DNA of 64,000 bases from Chitinilyticum piscinae (GTDB taxonomy: Bacteria > Pseudomonadota > Gammaproteobacteria > Burkholderiales > Chitinibacteraceae): contig NZ_JADFUA010000011.1 in the NCBI RefSeq assembly GCF_015223195.1, positions 1-64,000 of the forward strand, read 5' to 3'. Below are positions 36,074-44,486 of the stretch, one piece after another (position 1 is the first letter of the stretch; each line of letters starts with the position of its first letter). Position numbers and translations under genes: made by a program. The notes under the pieces are model-generated. The model worked only from the letters and a program-made list of their open reading frames with translations. It was not told where the DNA came from and searched no databases.

Positions 36074-37003
36074 TTATCCGAGTTGACGGGTCAGTTCGGG
36101 TACCACGTCGAACAGGTCGGCGACGATGCCGATGTCGGCTACCTTGAAAATCGGCGCGTCCGGGTCGGTATTGATCGCGACGATAACCTTGCTGTCCTTC
36201 ATGCCGCCCAGATGCTGCGCCGCGCCGGAAATGCCGGCCGCGATATACAGCTCGGGGGCGACAATCGTCCCGGTCTGGCCGACCTGGATTTCATTCGGCG
36301 CCAGGCCGGCATCGACGGCGGCACGGGTGGCGCCCAGTGCCGCACCGAGCCTGGCGGCCAGTGGCGCCAGTACTTCGTCAAAACGCTCGCCGAGGCACCG
36401 CCCGCCGGAGACCACCACCGGTGCAGTGGCCAATTCGGGGCGATCAGAAATTTTATGGTCATCTGCCAGCCACTGGCTGCCGGCCTGTGCGGCCGGGGCG
36501 CTGCGGCTGATGATCTCGGCGCTGTTGCCCGCTGCTGCTGCGGCGTAGCTGGTGGCGCGGATGGTCAGTACCTGCATGGCCTCATCGCTATGGATGGTGG
36601 CGATCGCATTGCCCGCGTAAATCGGCCGCTCGTACTGGCCACGGGCGTGGATGCGAATCACGTCGGAGGCCATGCCGACATCGCGCAGGGCGGCAACACG
36701 GGGAAGGGTATCCTTGCCCAGCGTAGTATGTGCAGCGATTACCGTCGTATACCCAGCATTGAGTTGACCGAGAATGATGGCGGCGGCATCTTCGGGCAGT
36801 AGATGTGCCAGATGCGGGGCCGATACGGCAATCACCCGGGCAACACCAGCGATGCTGGCGGCCTGTGCGGCAACGGCCGCAGTATCAGAACCGAGCACCA
36901 GCACGTCAACCGGAGTGTTAAAGGCCTGCGCGGCGGTGATGGCTTGCAGGGTGGCTTTTTTTAGTTGGTGGCCGTCATGATCGGCCAGCAGTAGTGTGCT
37001 CAT
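36074..37003 (-). CDS. etfA: Electron transfer flavoprotein alpha subunit
   Basis: A 309-residue ETF alpha subunit. The C-terminal FAD domain is clear: VVVSGGRCLG, VGQTGTIVAPELYIAAGISGAAQHLGGMKDSKVIVAINTDPDAPIFKVADIGIVADLFDVVPEL. With EtfB it carries electrons from acyl-CoA and other dehydrogenases to the quinone oxidoreductase encoded just upstream and divergent. Its start overlaps the etfB stop by four bases. Confidence 0.96.
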   Translation of the reverse strand: MSTLLLADHDGHQLKKATLQAITAAQAFNTPVDVLVLGSDTAAVAAQAASIAGVARVIAVSAPHLAHLLPEDAAAIILGQLNAGYTTVIAAHTTLGKDTLPRVAALRDVGMASDVIRIHARGQYERPIYAGNAIATIHSDEAMQVLTIRATSYAAAAAGNSAEIISRSAPAAQAGSQWLADDHKISDRPELATAPVVVSGGRCLGERFDEVLAPLAARLGAALGATRAAVDAGLAPNEIQVGQTGTIVAPELYIAAGISGAAQHLGGMKDSKVIVAINTDPDAPIFKVADIGIVADLFDVVPELTRQLG

Positions 37004-37749
37004 TGCAGGGCTCCTTTCGCCTTTAGTGCTGCGACCAGTTCCGCTACAGACTTCACCAGCACGCCGGCCGGGCGCTGGGCTGGTTCGGAAACACGTACTT
37101 GTTGCTGGCGTGCGGCAAAGGGGACGCCAAGGCTGTTGGCGGTGACCGTGTTGATCGGCTTTTTCTTCGCCATCATCAGGTTGGGCAGCTTCACAAAGCG
37201 CGGGTCATTCAGGCGCAGGTCGGCGCTTATCACGGCGGGCAGAGTCAGTTGCACCGTCTGCGTACCACCATCGATTTCGCGGGTGACGAGCGCCTTGCCG
37301 TCGGCAATCACAATCTTCGATGCGGCACTTGCCTGCGGCCAGCCCAGCAGCGCCGACAACATCGCCCCGGCTTGTGCCGCATCATCGTCGATCGCCTGCT
37401 TGCCCAGCAGAATCAGCCCCGGCTGCTCGTCCTTGACGAGTGCGGCCAGCAGCTTGGCCACGCCGAGTGAATCGGGAGCGGTGTCGGTTTCCAGCAGGGT
37501 CACGCGGTCAACGCCCATCGCCAGTGCGTGGCGCAGCACATCTTGAGCGACGCTGGCCCCGATGGTAACAGTGACAATTTCGCTGACGATGCCGGCTTCT
37601 TTCAGGCGCAGCGCTTCTTCGATGGCGACTTCGTCAAAGGGGTTGATGCTCATTTTGCTGCCGGCCAGATCAACGTCGGTCTGGTCGGGTTTGACGCGCA
37701 CCTGGATGCTGTAATCCAGTACACGTTTGATGGCGACGAGTGCTTTCAT
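37000..37749 (-). CDS. etfB: Electron transfer flavoprotein beta subunit
   Basis: A 249-residue ETF beta subunit starting MKALVAIKRVLDYSIQVRVKPD, with the AMP-binding region LILLGKQAIDDDAAQAGAMLSALLGWPQAS (about residues 118-147) and SINPFDEVAIEEALRLKE. First gene of etfB-etfA(-fpr), transcribed away from the ETF-quinone oxidoreductase. Confidence 0.96.
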   Translation of the reverse strand: MKALVAIKRVLDYSIQVRVKPDQTDVDLAGSKMSINPFDEVAIEEALRLKEAGIVSEIVTVTIGASVAQDVLRHALAMGVDRVTLLETDTAPDSLGVAKLLAALVKDEQPGLILLGKQAIDDDAAQAGAMLSALLGWPQASAASKIVIADGKALVTREIDGGTQTVQLTLPAVISADLRLNDPRFVKLPNLMMAKKKPINTVTANSLGVPFAARQQQVRVSEPAQRPAGVLVKSVAELVAALKAKGALQ

Positions 37750-37810
37750 GCCAAGTCCTTTCGATACGTTGCAATCACTATATCGCCGGCGTAGAATATT
37801 TGTAAAGCAG

Positions 37811-37827
37811 ATTAAATTGATTTTAAT
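37811..37827. promoter_or_regulatory. AT-rich inverted repeat in the etfB / ETF-QO divergent promoter
   Basis: ATTAAA (37811-37816) and TTTAAT (37822-37827) form an inverted repeat with a 5-base spacer in the 105-base divergent gap. It may be an operator controlling both transcripts, or simply promoter AT-richness. No regulator gene is adjacent. Confidence 0.3.
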
Positions 37828-37854
37828 ATTCTATTTTGTGAATAAGGAGCCGCC

Positions 37855-39492
37855 ATGCAGCGCGACCGGATGGATTACGATGTACTGATTGTCGGCGCAG
37901 GGCCAGCCGGCTTGGCCGCGGCAATCCGTCTGAAACAGCTCTCACCCGATACCAGTGTCTGCGTGCTGGAAAAGGGGGCCGAAGTCGGTGCGCATAGCCT
38001 GTCGGGCGCGGTACTTGACCCTTCGGCACTGGATGCGCTGCTGCCCAACTGGCGTGCTCGCAGTGGTTTGAATTTTACGCCGGTTAGCGAGGATCGCTTT
38101 CTGGTGCTCGATGAGGATAGTGGCTGGCAATTGCCGAACTGGAGTCAGCCGCCTGTTCTGCATAACGAGGGAAATGTGATTCTCAGCCTCGGCGAGTTGT
38201 GCCGCTGGCTGGCGAGCGAGGCCGAAGCGCTGGGGGTGGAAATCTATCCGGGGTTTAGTGCCGCGGCGCCGATTCTCGATGGCGAGAAGCGCCTGCTGGG
38301 TGTCATTACCGGTGACATGGGACGTGACAAACAGGGCAATGAAACCGCCAGCTTTGCACCGGGCATGGAAATCCATGCGGCTTATACGCTGGTCGCCGAG
38401 GGTACACGTGGCTCGCTAACCGGCGAGCTGGAAGCGCAACTGGATTTGCGCAAAGCCTGTGGTCATCAGAAATACGGCATCGGCATCAAGGAAGTCTGGC
38501 GGGTGCCGGCCAGCCAGCATCAGCCGGGACTGGTACAGCACACGCTGGGGTGGCCGCTGGCTAACGATACCGGCGGCGGCAGTTTTGTGTATCACTATGG
38601 CGAGAATCTGGTAGCGATCGGCTTTGTCGTGCATCTGGATTACGCTAACCCGTATCTGTCGCCGTTCGAGGAATTCCAACGGTTCAAGACGCATACCCGT
38701 ATCAAGGCCATGCTCAAGGACGGAGAGCGGTTGGAATACGGTGCGCGAGCGATTAGTGAAGGCGGCTGGCAGTCGTTGCCGCAACTGGCGTTTGCGGGGG
38801 GGCTGCTGCTGGGCTGTGCTGCCGGCATGGTCAATGTGCCGCGCATCAAGGGGATCCACAATGCGATCCGTTCGGGGCATCTGGCCGCAGAAAGCGTTGC
38901 TGCCGCACTGGTACGCGGTGCGCGTGGTGCTTGCCTAGCGGACTACGAAGCGGCGCTGCGCACATCAGCTACTGGTCGCGAGCTGGAGTCGGTACGCAAT
39001 ATCAAGCCCATGCTGTCACGCTTCGGTACGCTGGGCGGAACCCTGCTGGCGGGGGGGGAGTTGTGGCTCTCCACGCTGGGCGTGCGTCTGCCATGGACGC
39101 TGCGCCACCGAAAAACCGATCATGCCGCGACCGGGCTGGCGGCCGATTACGCGCCGATCGCCTATCCGAAGCCCGATGGTGTGCTGAGCTTTGACCGCAT
39201 GAGCTCGCTGGTGCTGGCCAATCTGAGCCACGATCACCGCCAGCCCGATCACCTGACGCTCAAAGATTCGGCCGTGCCGATTGCCATCAATCTGGCGCAG
39301 TATGCCGCGCCGGAAACGCGCTACTGCCCCGCTGGCGTGTATGAGATCGTCGATAAGAGCGGTGCAGCCACGTTGCAGATCAATGCGCAGAACTGCGTGC
39401 ATTGCAAAACCTGTGACATCAAGGATCCTACGCAGAATATTGTCTGGGTTACGCCGGAAGGCGGCAGCGGACCGAATTATCGTGCGATGTGA
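37855..39492 (+). CDS. Electron transfer flavoprotein-ubiquinone oxidoreductase
   Basis: A 545-residue ETF-QO, full length. FAD binding is YDVLIVGAGPAGLAAAIRL (about residues 8-26); LEKGAEVGAHSLSGAVLDP follows. The 4Fe-4S cluster ligands lie at the C terminus: the Cys in RYCPAGVYE and CVHCKTCDIKDPTQNIVWVTPEGG. It hands electrons from EtfAB to ubiquinone at the inner membrane. AAGGAG seven bases before the ATG fixes the start. Divergent from etfBA, forming a complete module. Confidence 0.96.
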   Translation: MQRDRMDYDVLIVGAGPAGLAAAIRLKQLSPDTSVCVLEKGAEVGAHSLSGAVLDPSALDALLPNWRARSGLNFTPVSEDRFLVLDEDSGWQLPNWSQPPVLHNEGNVILSLGELCRWLASEAEALGVEIYPGFSAAAPILDGEKRLLGVITGDMGRDKQGNETASFAPGMEIHAAYTLVAEGTRGSLTGELEAQLDLRKACGHQKYGIGIKEVWRVPASQHQPGLVQHTLGWPLANDTGGGSFVYHYGENLVAIGFVVHLDYANPYLSPFEEFQRFKTHTRIKAMLKDGERLEYGARAISEGGWQSLPQLAFAGGLLLGCAAGMVNVPRIKGIHNAIRSGHLAAESVAAALVRGARGACLADYEAALRTSATGRELESVRNIKPMLSRFGTLGGTLLAGGELWLSTLGVRLPWTLRHRKTDHAATGLAADYAPIAYPKPDGVLSFDRMSSLVLANLSHDHRQPDHLTLKDSAVPIAINLAQYAAPETRYCPAGVYEIVDKSGAATLQINAQNCVHCKTCDIKDPTQNIVWVTPEGGSGPNYRAM

Positions 39493-39497
39493 TTGAG

Positions 39498-39680
39498 CTA
39501 GCCTGCCGCATGGGTTTCCAGTGCCGGCAGGCTAAGCAGAGCGGCGGCGCCGAGGCAGACTGCGGTGAAGACCGCCATGATCCGAATGTCCGTCTTGTCA
39601 TGGCGCGCATGCAGGAACTGGCTGATCACGATCAGGCCGGCGATGCCCAGGGAAAACAGAACAAAACTGGCTGAAGACAT
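39498..39680 (-). CDS. Small two-helix membrane protein, hypothetical
   Basis: A 60-residue protein with two hydrophobic segments (about residues 4-21 and 34-51) joined by a charged loop HARHDKTDIR. Its stop lies five bases past the convergent ETF-QO stop. It is transcribed away from the DUF3302 cassette and shares that promoter region, which hints at a link. There is no strong ribosome site. The amino acid pattern (clean hydrophobic blocks, charged loop) is more gene-like than a chance frame. I do not recognise a family. Confidence 0.55.
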   Translation of the reverse strand: MSSASFVLFSLGIAGLIVISQFLHARHDKTDIRIMAVFTAVCLGAAALLSLPALETHAAG

Positions 39681-39720
39681 GGTGTGACTCGCAAGAAAGT
39701 AACGCCCCGCTTGACTGCGC

Positions 39721-39742
39721 CCGCAGGCGAAGGTTCCTGCGG
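39721..39742. promoter_or_regulatory. Inverted repeat upstream of the DUF3302 cassette
   Basis: CCGCAGG (39721-39727) and CCTGCGG (39736-39742) form a 7-bp inverted repeat with an 8-base spacer in the divergent gap between the small membrane protein and the DUF3302 gene. A second one, CCCTGAT/ATCAGGG with a 3-base spacer, lies at 39781-39797. Either could be an operator or an RNA hairpin. Confidence 0.4.
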
Positions 39743-39754
39743 ACGTTGTACTTT

Positions 39755-39805
39755 CGGTATGCCGACGGGCGTTGCAATTGCCCTGATTGCATCAGGGATA
39801 TACCC
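39755..39805. repeat. GTAT...ATAC intergenic element, copy 5 (long-spaced variant)
   Basis: GTAT at 39757-39760 and ATAC at 39800-39803, 43 bp apart, two longer than the norm. Extended arms are GGTATGCC and ATATACCC. The inverted repeat CCCTGAT-TGC-ATCAGGG lies inside it. It is the only copy in a divergent promoter region. Confidence 0.5.
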
Positions 39806-39864
39806 TAGGTGCCTACTCGCAAACAGGCTGATTCAGCTATTTACTGCGGTACTTCGGGGGAAAT

Positions 39865-40362
39865 ATGAAGCGCTTTTTTGCTTTGCCGGCCATGGCCTTG
39901 CTGCTGCTGGCCCAGTCCGCGCATGCGTCATTCATGCATGGCGAAACGCTGGATGCCTTTGCGAATGCACTGGCCTGGATCATCTTGATCGCCATGCCGG
40001 TGGGAGGAATCTATCTGTTCTGGATGGTGCATATCCTGCCCGAGAAAATCGCTCACAAGCGCCATCATCCGCAAAAAGACGCGATCCAGACATTGTGCAT
40101 GTTGTCACTGGTGTTCGGTGGGCTGCTGTGGCCGCTGGCTTGGCTCTGGGCCTACACCAAACCCGTGATGTACAAGCTGGCCTACGGTACCGACAAGGTC
40201 GTCGACGAGCACGAACACAAACTGCAGGAAGATGAAGCGCATCTGGCCAAGCTGGATCAGCAGCTTGCAGGGGAGGCCAGCGAGCTGGCTGCTCTGCGTG
40301 CCGAGATTGCCGAACTGAAGGCCGCACTGGCCTCAACCAAGCGCAATGAGGGAGAGGCTTAA
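39865..40362 (+). CDS. DUF3302 (YiaW-like) membrane protein
   Basis: A 165-residue protein. A signal-like N terminus MKRFFALPAMALLLLAQSAHAS is followed by two membrane helices (about residues 35-54 and 77-96) separated by LPEKIAHKRHHPQKDAIQTLCML, the DUF3302 core. The C-terminal third is a coiled coil (EHEHKLQEDEAHLAKLDQQLAGEASELAALRAEIAELKAAL), absent from the short E. coli YiaW. Its stop is immediately followed by the HlyD gene start. DUF3302-HlyD pairs resemble E. coli yiaW-yiaV; the role is unknown. Confidence 0.83.
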   Translation: MKRFFALPAMALLLLAQSAHASFMHGETLDAFANALAWIILIAMPVGGIYLFWMVHILPEKIAHKRHHPQKDAIQTLCMLSLVFGGLLWPLAWLWAYTKPVMYKLAYGTDKVVDEHEHKLQEDEAHLAKLDQQLAGEASELAALRAEIAELKAALASTKRNEGEA

Positions 40363-41565
40363 ATGGAAGCGATACTGCTCGGTATTTATGCATTCTTTGT
40401 CTGGCTGATCTTTTTCAAATTCAAATGGCTGCCGTGGAACAAGGTCTCCATGGTTATCGTGATCACCATTCCAGTCGTGGGGATGGCCGCGCTGATTTTG
40501 ACACTCAACGTGGTCGCACCGTCGTCTGCGGATGTCCGCGTCATGAACAAGGTATTGCAGGTCGTACCGCAGGTTAAAGGACGGGTGATCGAGCTGGCGG
40601 TTGAGGGAAACCGCAGTTACCGCAAGGGGGATGTGCTACTGCGCATTGATCCTACCAATTACGAATTCGCAGTCAAGCAGCTCAAGGCAAAGCTCAAGGC
40701 CGATGATGCCAATGTGGCCAATGCCGAGGCCGCAGCTCGCCAGTTGAGTGCATCGGTCAAGGGCGCAGCGGGCAAGGTGTCGGCGGCCCAGGCAAAGCTT
40801 GATCTGGCTCGCAGGCGGCTACAGGAGCATCAGGAGCTGGTTGCCGCTGGTGCGGGAGACAAGTTTGCCCTGGAAGACGCACAAACACGCGTGCGCGAAC
40901 TGGAGGGTGAGCTGGTGAGTGCCCAGTCTGCTGAAACCCAAGCCAAAGAACAGCTGTCCGCGCGCAGCGAGGGAGAGTATGTTGCGATCGCTGCTGCCCG
41001 TGCTCAGCGCGCTGCGACTGAAAGCCAGCTGGCCAATGCACAATGGGAGCTGGATCAGACGGTTTACCGCGCACCAGCGAATGGCCGCGTGATCAATCTG
41101 CAGGTGCGCGTCGGAACGATGCTGGTGCCGATGCCCATGGCGCCGGCTTTCAGTTTTGTTGAAGACGAACAGGAGCTGATCGCCTTTTACCATCAGAACG
41201 AGCTATATGGTGTGGCGCCCGGTAACGAGGCGGAGGTGGCGCTGGAGACGCATCCGGGTGAAATCATCAAGGCCCGGGTGGATTCGGTGATCTGGGCACA
41301 ATCCCAGGGGGTTGTCCCGCAGGCTGGCATGTCGGCGACAGGTACTGGAGGAACTGTCCCTAACACCGGGCCTTATGCGCCGCCGCCCAATCGCTTCGCG
41401 GTCAAGCTCAAGCTGGATGGCCCATCCAAGACCTTGTCCTTGCCCACTGGCGCCATGGGGGCAGGAGCCATCTATACCGAGCATGTCGCGGCCATTCACA
41501 TCCTGCGCAAGGTCATCATGCGCGTGAACAGCAAGCTGAATTATCTCGTGCTCAAGCTGCACTAA
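40363..41565 (+). CDS. HlyD-family membrane fusion protein (YiaV/YibH-like)
   Basis: A 400-residue adaptor with two N-terminal helices (about residues 4-20 and 29-50) instead of one, as in the YiaV/YibH group. Then a lipoyl part (VVPQVKGRVIELAVEGNRSYRKGDVLLRIDP), a coiled-coil hairpin (about 105-225), and a second lipoyl/barrel region (YRAPANGRVINLQVRVGTML). Starts one base after the DUF3302 stop. It would bridge the periplasm to the outer-membrane channel encoded next; no ATPase, MFS or RND pump gene is in the cassette. Confidence 0.9.
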   Translation: MEAILLGIYAFFVWLIFFKFKWLPWNKVSMVIVITIPVVGMAALILTLNVVAPSSADVRVMNKVLQVVPQVKGRVIELAVEGNRSYRKGDVLLRIDPTNYEFAVKQLKAKLKADDANVANAEAAARQLSASVKGAAGKVSAAQAKLDLARRRLQEHQELVAAGAGDKFALEDAQTRVRELEGELVSAQSAETQAKEQLSARSEGEYVAIAAARAQRAATESQLANAQWELDQTVYRAPANGRVINLQVRVGTMLVPMPMAPAFSFVEDEQELIAFYHQNELYGVAPGNEAEVALETHPGEIIKARVDSVIWAQSQGVVPQAGMSATGTGGTVPNTGPYAPPPNRFAVKLKLDGPSKTLSLPTGAMGAGAIYTEHVAAIHILRKVIMRVNSKLNYLVLKLH

Positions 41566-41574
41566 GGAGAAATC

Positions 41575-42954
41575 ATGGATCATTCTCCTCAGAACAGGTG
41601 TTTGCTGGTGCTGATGCTGGTGGCCGGGCTTGCCGGCTGCGCCTTGCAGCCTGCTCCGGATGCCAGAGCTTTGCGTGAGCAGCAGTTGCCTGCGCTGCAA
41701 GCCAGCAGCACATGGTCGGCATCAGCGACGGCGGGGCAGGTCGCGGGCAACTGGTTGGCTGATTTTGCCGATCCGCAACTGCACGCACTGGTCGCCGAGG
41801 CCGTTGCCAATAACCGGGATCTCAAACTCGCGGCGGTTCGTGTCGAACAAGCGAGAGCGATGGTTTCGGTCAACGGCGGAACTCTTTATCCGGCAGTTGG
41901 TGTTGCGGGAGTCGTTGGCAAAAGTGATACCGAAGTCCTGTCGCTCTCTGCGAGCTGGGAAATTGACTTGTGGGGGCGAGTCCGTGCGCAGGCGCGCTCT
42001 GCCGAAAATGCACTGGCCGCCAGTGATGCAGACCGTCAGTGGGCCGAGCAGCTGATTGCAGCTGCTACGGCCAGGGCTTGGCTGGCACTGGTGCAGTACC
42101 AGCAGCTGGAGCTGCGGCAGCAAGCGCTAGTGGCTAGCCAAGAGTCCTTGCTGACAATTACTACCCAGCGTGTACATACCGGTATCAGTGCGGAAAGCGA
42201 GCTACTGGAAGTCAGTAGCGCCCTGCAGCAGCAGCGCGACAAGCTGGGACAGTTGCAATTGGCCCGGGTGCAGGCCGCGCAGGCTCTGGAAGTGCTGCTT
42301 GGACGCTATCCGGCCGGTGAGCTGACTGCTTCGGCGGCCCTGCCCGAGTTGCCTGCAGCACCTCCGGCGGGTTTGCCAGCCAATTTGCTGGAGCGTCGCC
42401 CCGACCTCGTGGCTGCGGAGCGCAGGGTCGCCGCTGCTTTTGATATGCAGCAATCCGCCGAAGCCGCGCGGTTGCCCAAGCTATCGATATCTGCGGCCAT
42501 TACCGATATCAGCAGTGATGTGTTTCTGCTTAATCAGGCCAATAACCCAATCAAGGGTATCAGCGCCAGCTTCCTTGCGCCTTTGTTTACCGGTGGACAG
42601 CTGCAGGGGCAAGCCGATTACTACTCAGCCGTACAGCAAGAGGCTGCACTTGCCTATGGCAGCAAGGCACTGGATGCACTACAGGAGGTAGAGTCCGGTT
42701 TACGGGCCGAGGAATCAATGAAGCGCCGTGCCGGCTATCTGCAGACTCAGCTGGCCGATCAGCGGCAACTGCTCGCCAGAGAGCAGGTACGGGTCAAGGT
42801 AGGGTCGCGGGATCCGCGCAGTGTACTGCAGCGTGAGCAAAGTGTTCTTGCTGCCGAGATGGGCTTGATCCAGCTACAGACCGCACAATTAAACCAGCGA
42901 ATTTCCCTGCTGCTCTCTCTTGGCGGTCGCTGGGATTCGTCACCTGCGGTGTAA
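41575..42954 (+). CDS. NodT-family outer membrane efflux lipoprotein
   Basis: A 459-residue channel of the NodT type. The lipoprotein signal ends LMLVAGLAGCALQP (cysteine near residue 22). WLADFADPQLHALVAEAVANNRDLKLAAVRVEQARA is the NodT N-terminal hallmark, and LLERRPDLVAAERRVAAA plus LFTGGQLQGQADYYSAVQQEA mark the second repeat. It starts 9 bases after the HlyD gene (AAGGAG before ATG) and ends the cassette at a bidirectional terminator. Confidence 0.92.
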   Translation: MDHSPQNRCLLVLMLVAGLAGCALQPAPDARALREQQLPALQASSTWSASATAGQVAGNWLADFADPQLHALVAEAVANNRDLKLAAVRVEQARAMVSVNGGTLYPAVGVAGVVGKSDTEVLSLSASWEIDLWGRVRAQARSAENALAASDADRQWAEQLIAAATARAWLALVQYQQLELRQQALVASQESLLTITTQRVHTGISAESELLEVSSALQQQRDKLGQLQLARVQAAQALEVLLGRYPAGELTASAALPELPAAPPAGLPANLLERRPDLVAAERRVAAAFDMQQSAEAARLPKLSISAAITDISSDVFLLNQANNPIKGISASFLAPLFTGGQLQGQADYYSAVQQEAALAYGSKALDALQEVESGLRAEESMKRRAGYLQTQLADQRQLLAREQVRVKVGSRDPRSVLQREQSVLAAEMGLIQLQTAQLNQRISLLLSLGGRWDSSPAV

Positions 42955-42980
42955 TACGGGAATTGGCATATTGATCAAAA

Positions 42981-43004
42981 CAAAGCCGGAGTTCTCCGGC
43001 TTTG
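42981..43004. terminator. Bidirectional terminator between the efflux cassette and trkH
   Basis: CAAAGCCGGA (42981-42990) pairs with TCCGGCTTTG (42995-43004) around a GTTC loop. A T-rich tract follows on both strands (TTGTTGTTT and TTTTGAT). It serves the convergent NodT-type and trkH genes. Confidence 0.88.
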
Positions 43005-43008
43005 TTGT

Positions 43009-44478
43009 TTAGTTACGCCAGAAGGTGGGGGTGAGCAGCACCAGCACCGAGAAGATTTCCAGCCGTCCCAGCAGCATGGTGAAGCTGCAGATCCAGATCT
43101 GGATGTCGCTAAGTGCTCCGTAATTGTTGGCTGGGCCGACCACACCAAGTCCGGGACCGGCATTGTTAATACAGGCCAGTACGGCGCTGAAGGCCGAGAT
43201 GAAGTCCAGTCCTGTGAGCAGCAGTGCCAGCGTCATGATGATAATGCTGCCGATGTAGAGAAACACGAATCCCATTACAGCAAAAATCACCTGACCGGGA
43301 ATGACGTTGCCGTTTACCCGAACAGGGAGTACTGACTGCGGATGAACCAGGCTGGTTAGCTGCCGTCCCGATTCACGCCACAGTACCAGCGTGCGAACCA
43401 TCTTGATCCCGCCGCCGGTCGAGCCTGCGCAGGCGGTGATGCAGGACAGCATTAGCATGCACAGTGGCACCAGAATGGGCCACTGGCCGAAATCTTGGCT
43501 GGCAAAGCCGCTGTCGGTGGCAATTGAAACCAGATTGAATGCAACATGGCGTAACGATGTGAGGTAAGCAGGATAGGTGCCGTGCCAGAACAGATAGACT
43601 GCAAGCAGCAGAGTGCTGGCGATTACCAGCAGCAGCATTGATTTGAATTCGCTATCCCGCCAGTAGATGGACAGGCGGCGACCGGTGAGTGCGAGATAGT
43701 GCGTTGCAAAGTTGGTTGCTGCCAGCAGCATGAAGACAATCAGAATGCCTTCGACCACGGGTGAATTGAAATACCCGACACTGGCATCATGCGTGGAAAA
43801 CCCGCCCAGCGACAACGCGGCAAAGGCATGGCAGACCGCATCCAGCCAGCTCATCTGGCCGGCGTATTTCAGTAGGAGGGTGCATGCCAGGGTGAGGCCG
43901 GCATAGACCAGCCAGAGATTGCGTGCAGTTTCATGGATGCGCGGAGTGAGCTTGGCGTCTTTCATCGGGCCGGGGGTTTCCGCCTTGAACAGTTGCATCC
44001 CGCCGACACCGAGCAGCGGCATGATGGCGACGGCCAATACGATGATTCCCATGCCGCCGAGCCAGTTCAGCAGATGACGCCAGAGATTGATCGAGGCTGG
44101 CAGCTGGTCAAGTCCGGCGAATGCTGTGGCCCCGGTGGTGGTTAACCCTGACATGGCCTCGAAATAGGTATCTGTGAAATTCCACTGCGGGTTGTACAGC
44201 ATGAGCGGCACTGCGGCGACGGCAGGCAGGACCGTCCATAAGCCGACTACCAGCACGAAGCCGTCACGAGCCTGCATTTCACGCTTGAAGCGGCGGGTGA
44301 AAAGAAAGATCAGCGCGCAGGCAAGCTGCAGACCAATCAGTGCGTCGATGAAGGGCCACAGTGCGCGTTCATCGTGATACCAGGCCAGCGCGATAGGGGC
44401 GATCAGGGAAAGCGAGAAAATGCCGGCAACACGGGCCAGCACATTGGCAACGGGAAGAATCCGGCGGGAGAGAGCCAT
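43009..44478 (-). CDS. trkH: Potassium uptake protein TrkH
   Basis: A 489-residue inner-membrane K+ channel subunit. The four pore loops are recognisable: SGLTTTGATAF (about residue 109), ALSLGGFSTHDASVG (about 220), SIATDSGFASQDFG (about 317) and INNAGPGLGVVGP (about 437). AGSTGGGIKMVRTL is a family signature. It works with the TrkA ring encoded just upstream; trkA ends 8 bases before this start. Confidence 0.96.
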   Translation of the reverse strand: MALSRRILPVANVLARVAGIFSLSLIAPIALAWYHDERALWPFIDALIGLQLACALIFLFTRRFKREMQARDGFVLVVGLWTVLPAVAAVPLMLYNPQWNFTDTYFEAMSGLTTTGATAFAGLDQLPASINLWRHLLNWLGGMGIIVLAVAIMPLLGVGGMQLFKAETPGPMKDAKLTPRIHETARNLWLVYAGLTLACTLLLKYAGQMSWLDAVCHAFAALSLGGFSTHDASVGYFNSPVVEGILIVFMLLAATNFATHYLALTGRRLSIYWRDSEFKSMLLLVIASTLLLAVYLFWHGTYPAYLTSLRHVAFNLVSIATDSGFASQDFGQWPILVPLCMLMLSCITACAGSTGGGIKMVRTLVLWRESGRQLTSLVHPQSVLPVRVNGNVIPGQVIFAVMGFVFLYIGSIIIMTLALLLTGLDFISAFSAVLACINNAGPGLGVVGPANNYGALSDIQIWICSFTMLLGRLEIFSVLVLLTPTFWRN

Positions 44479-44486
44479 GGCGTCGC

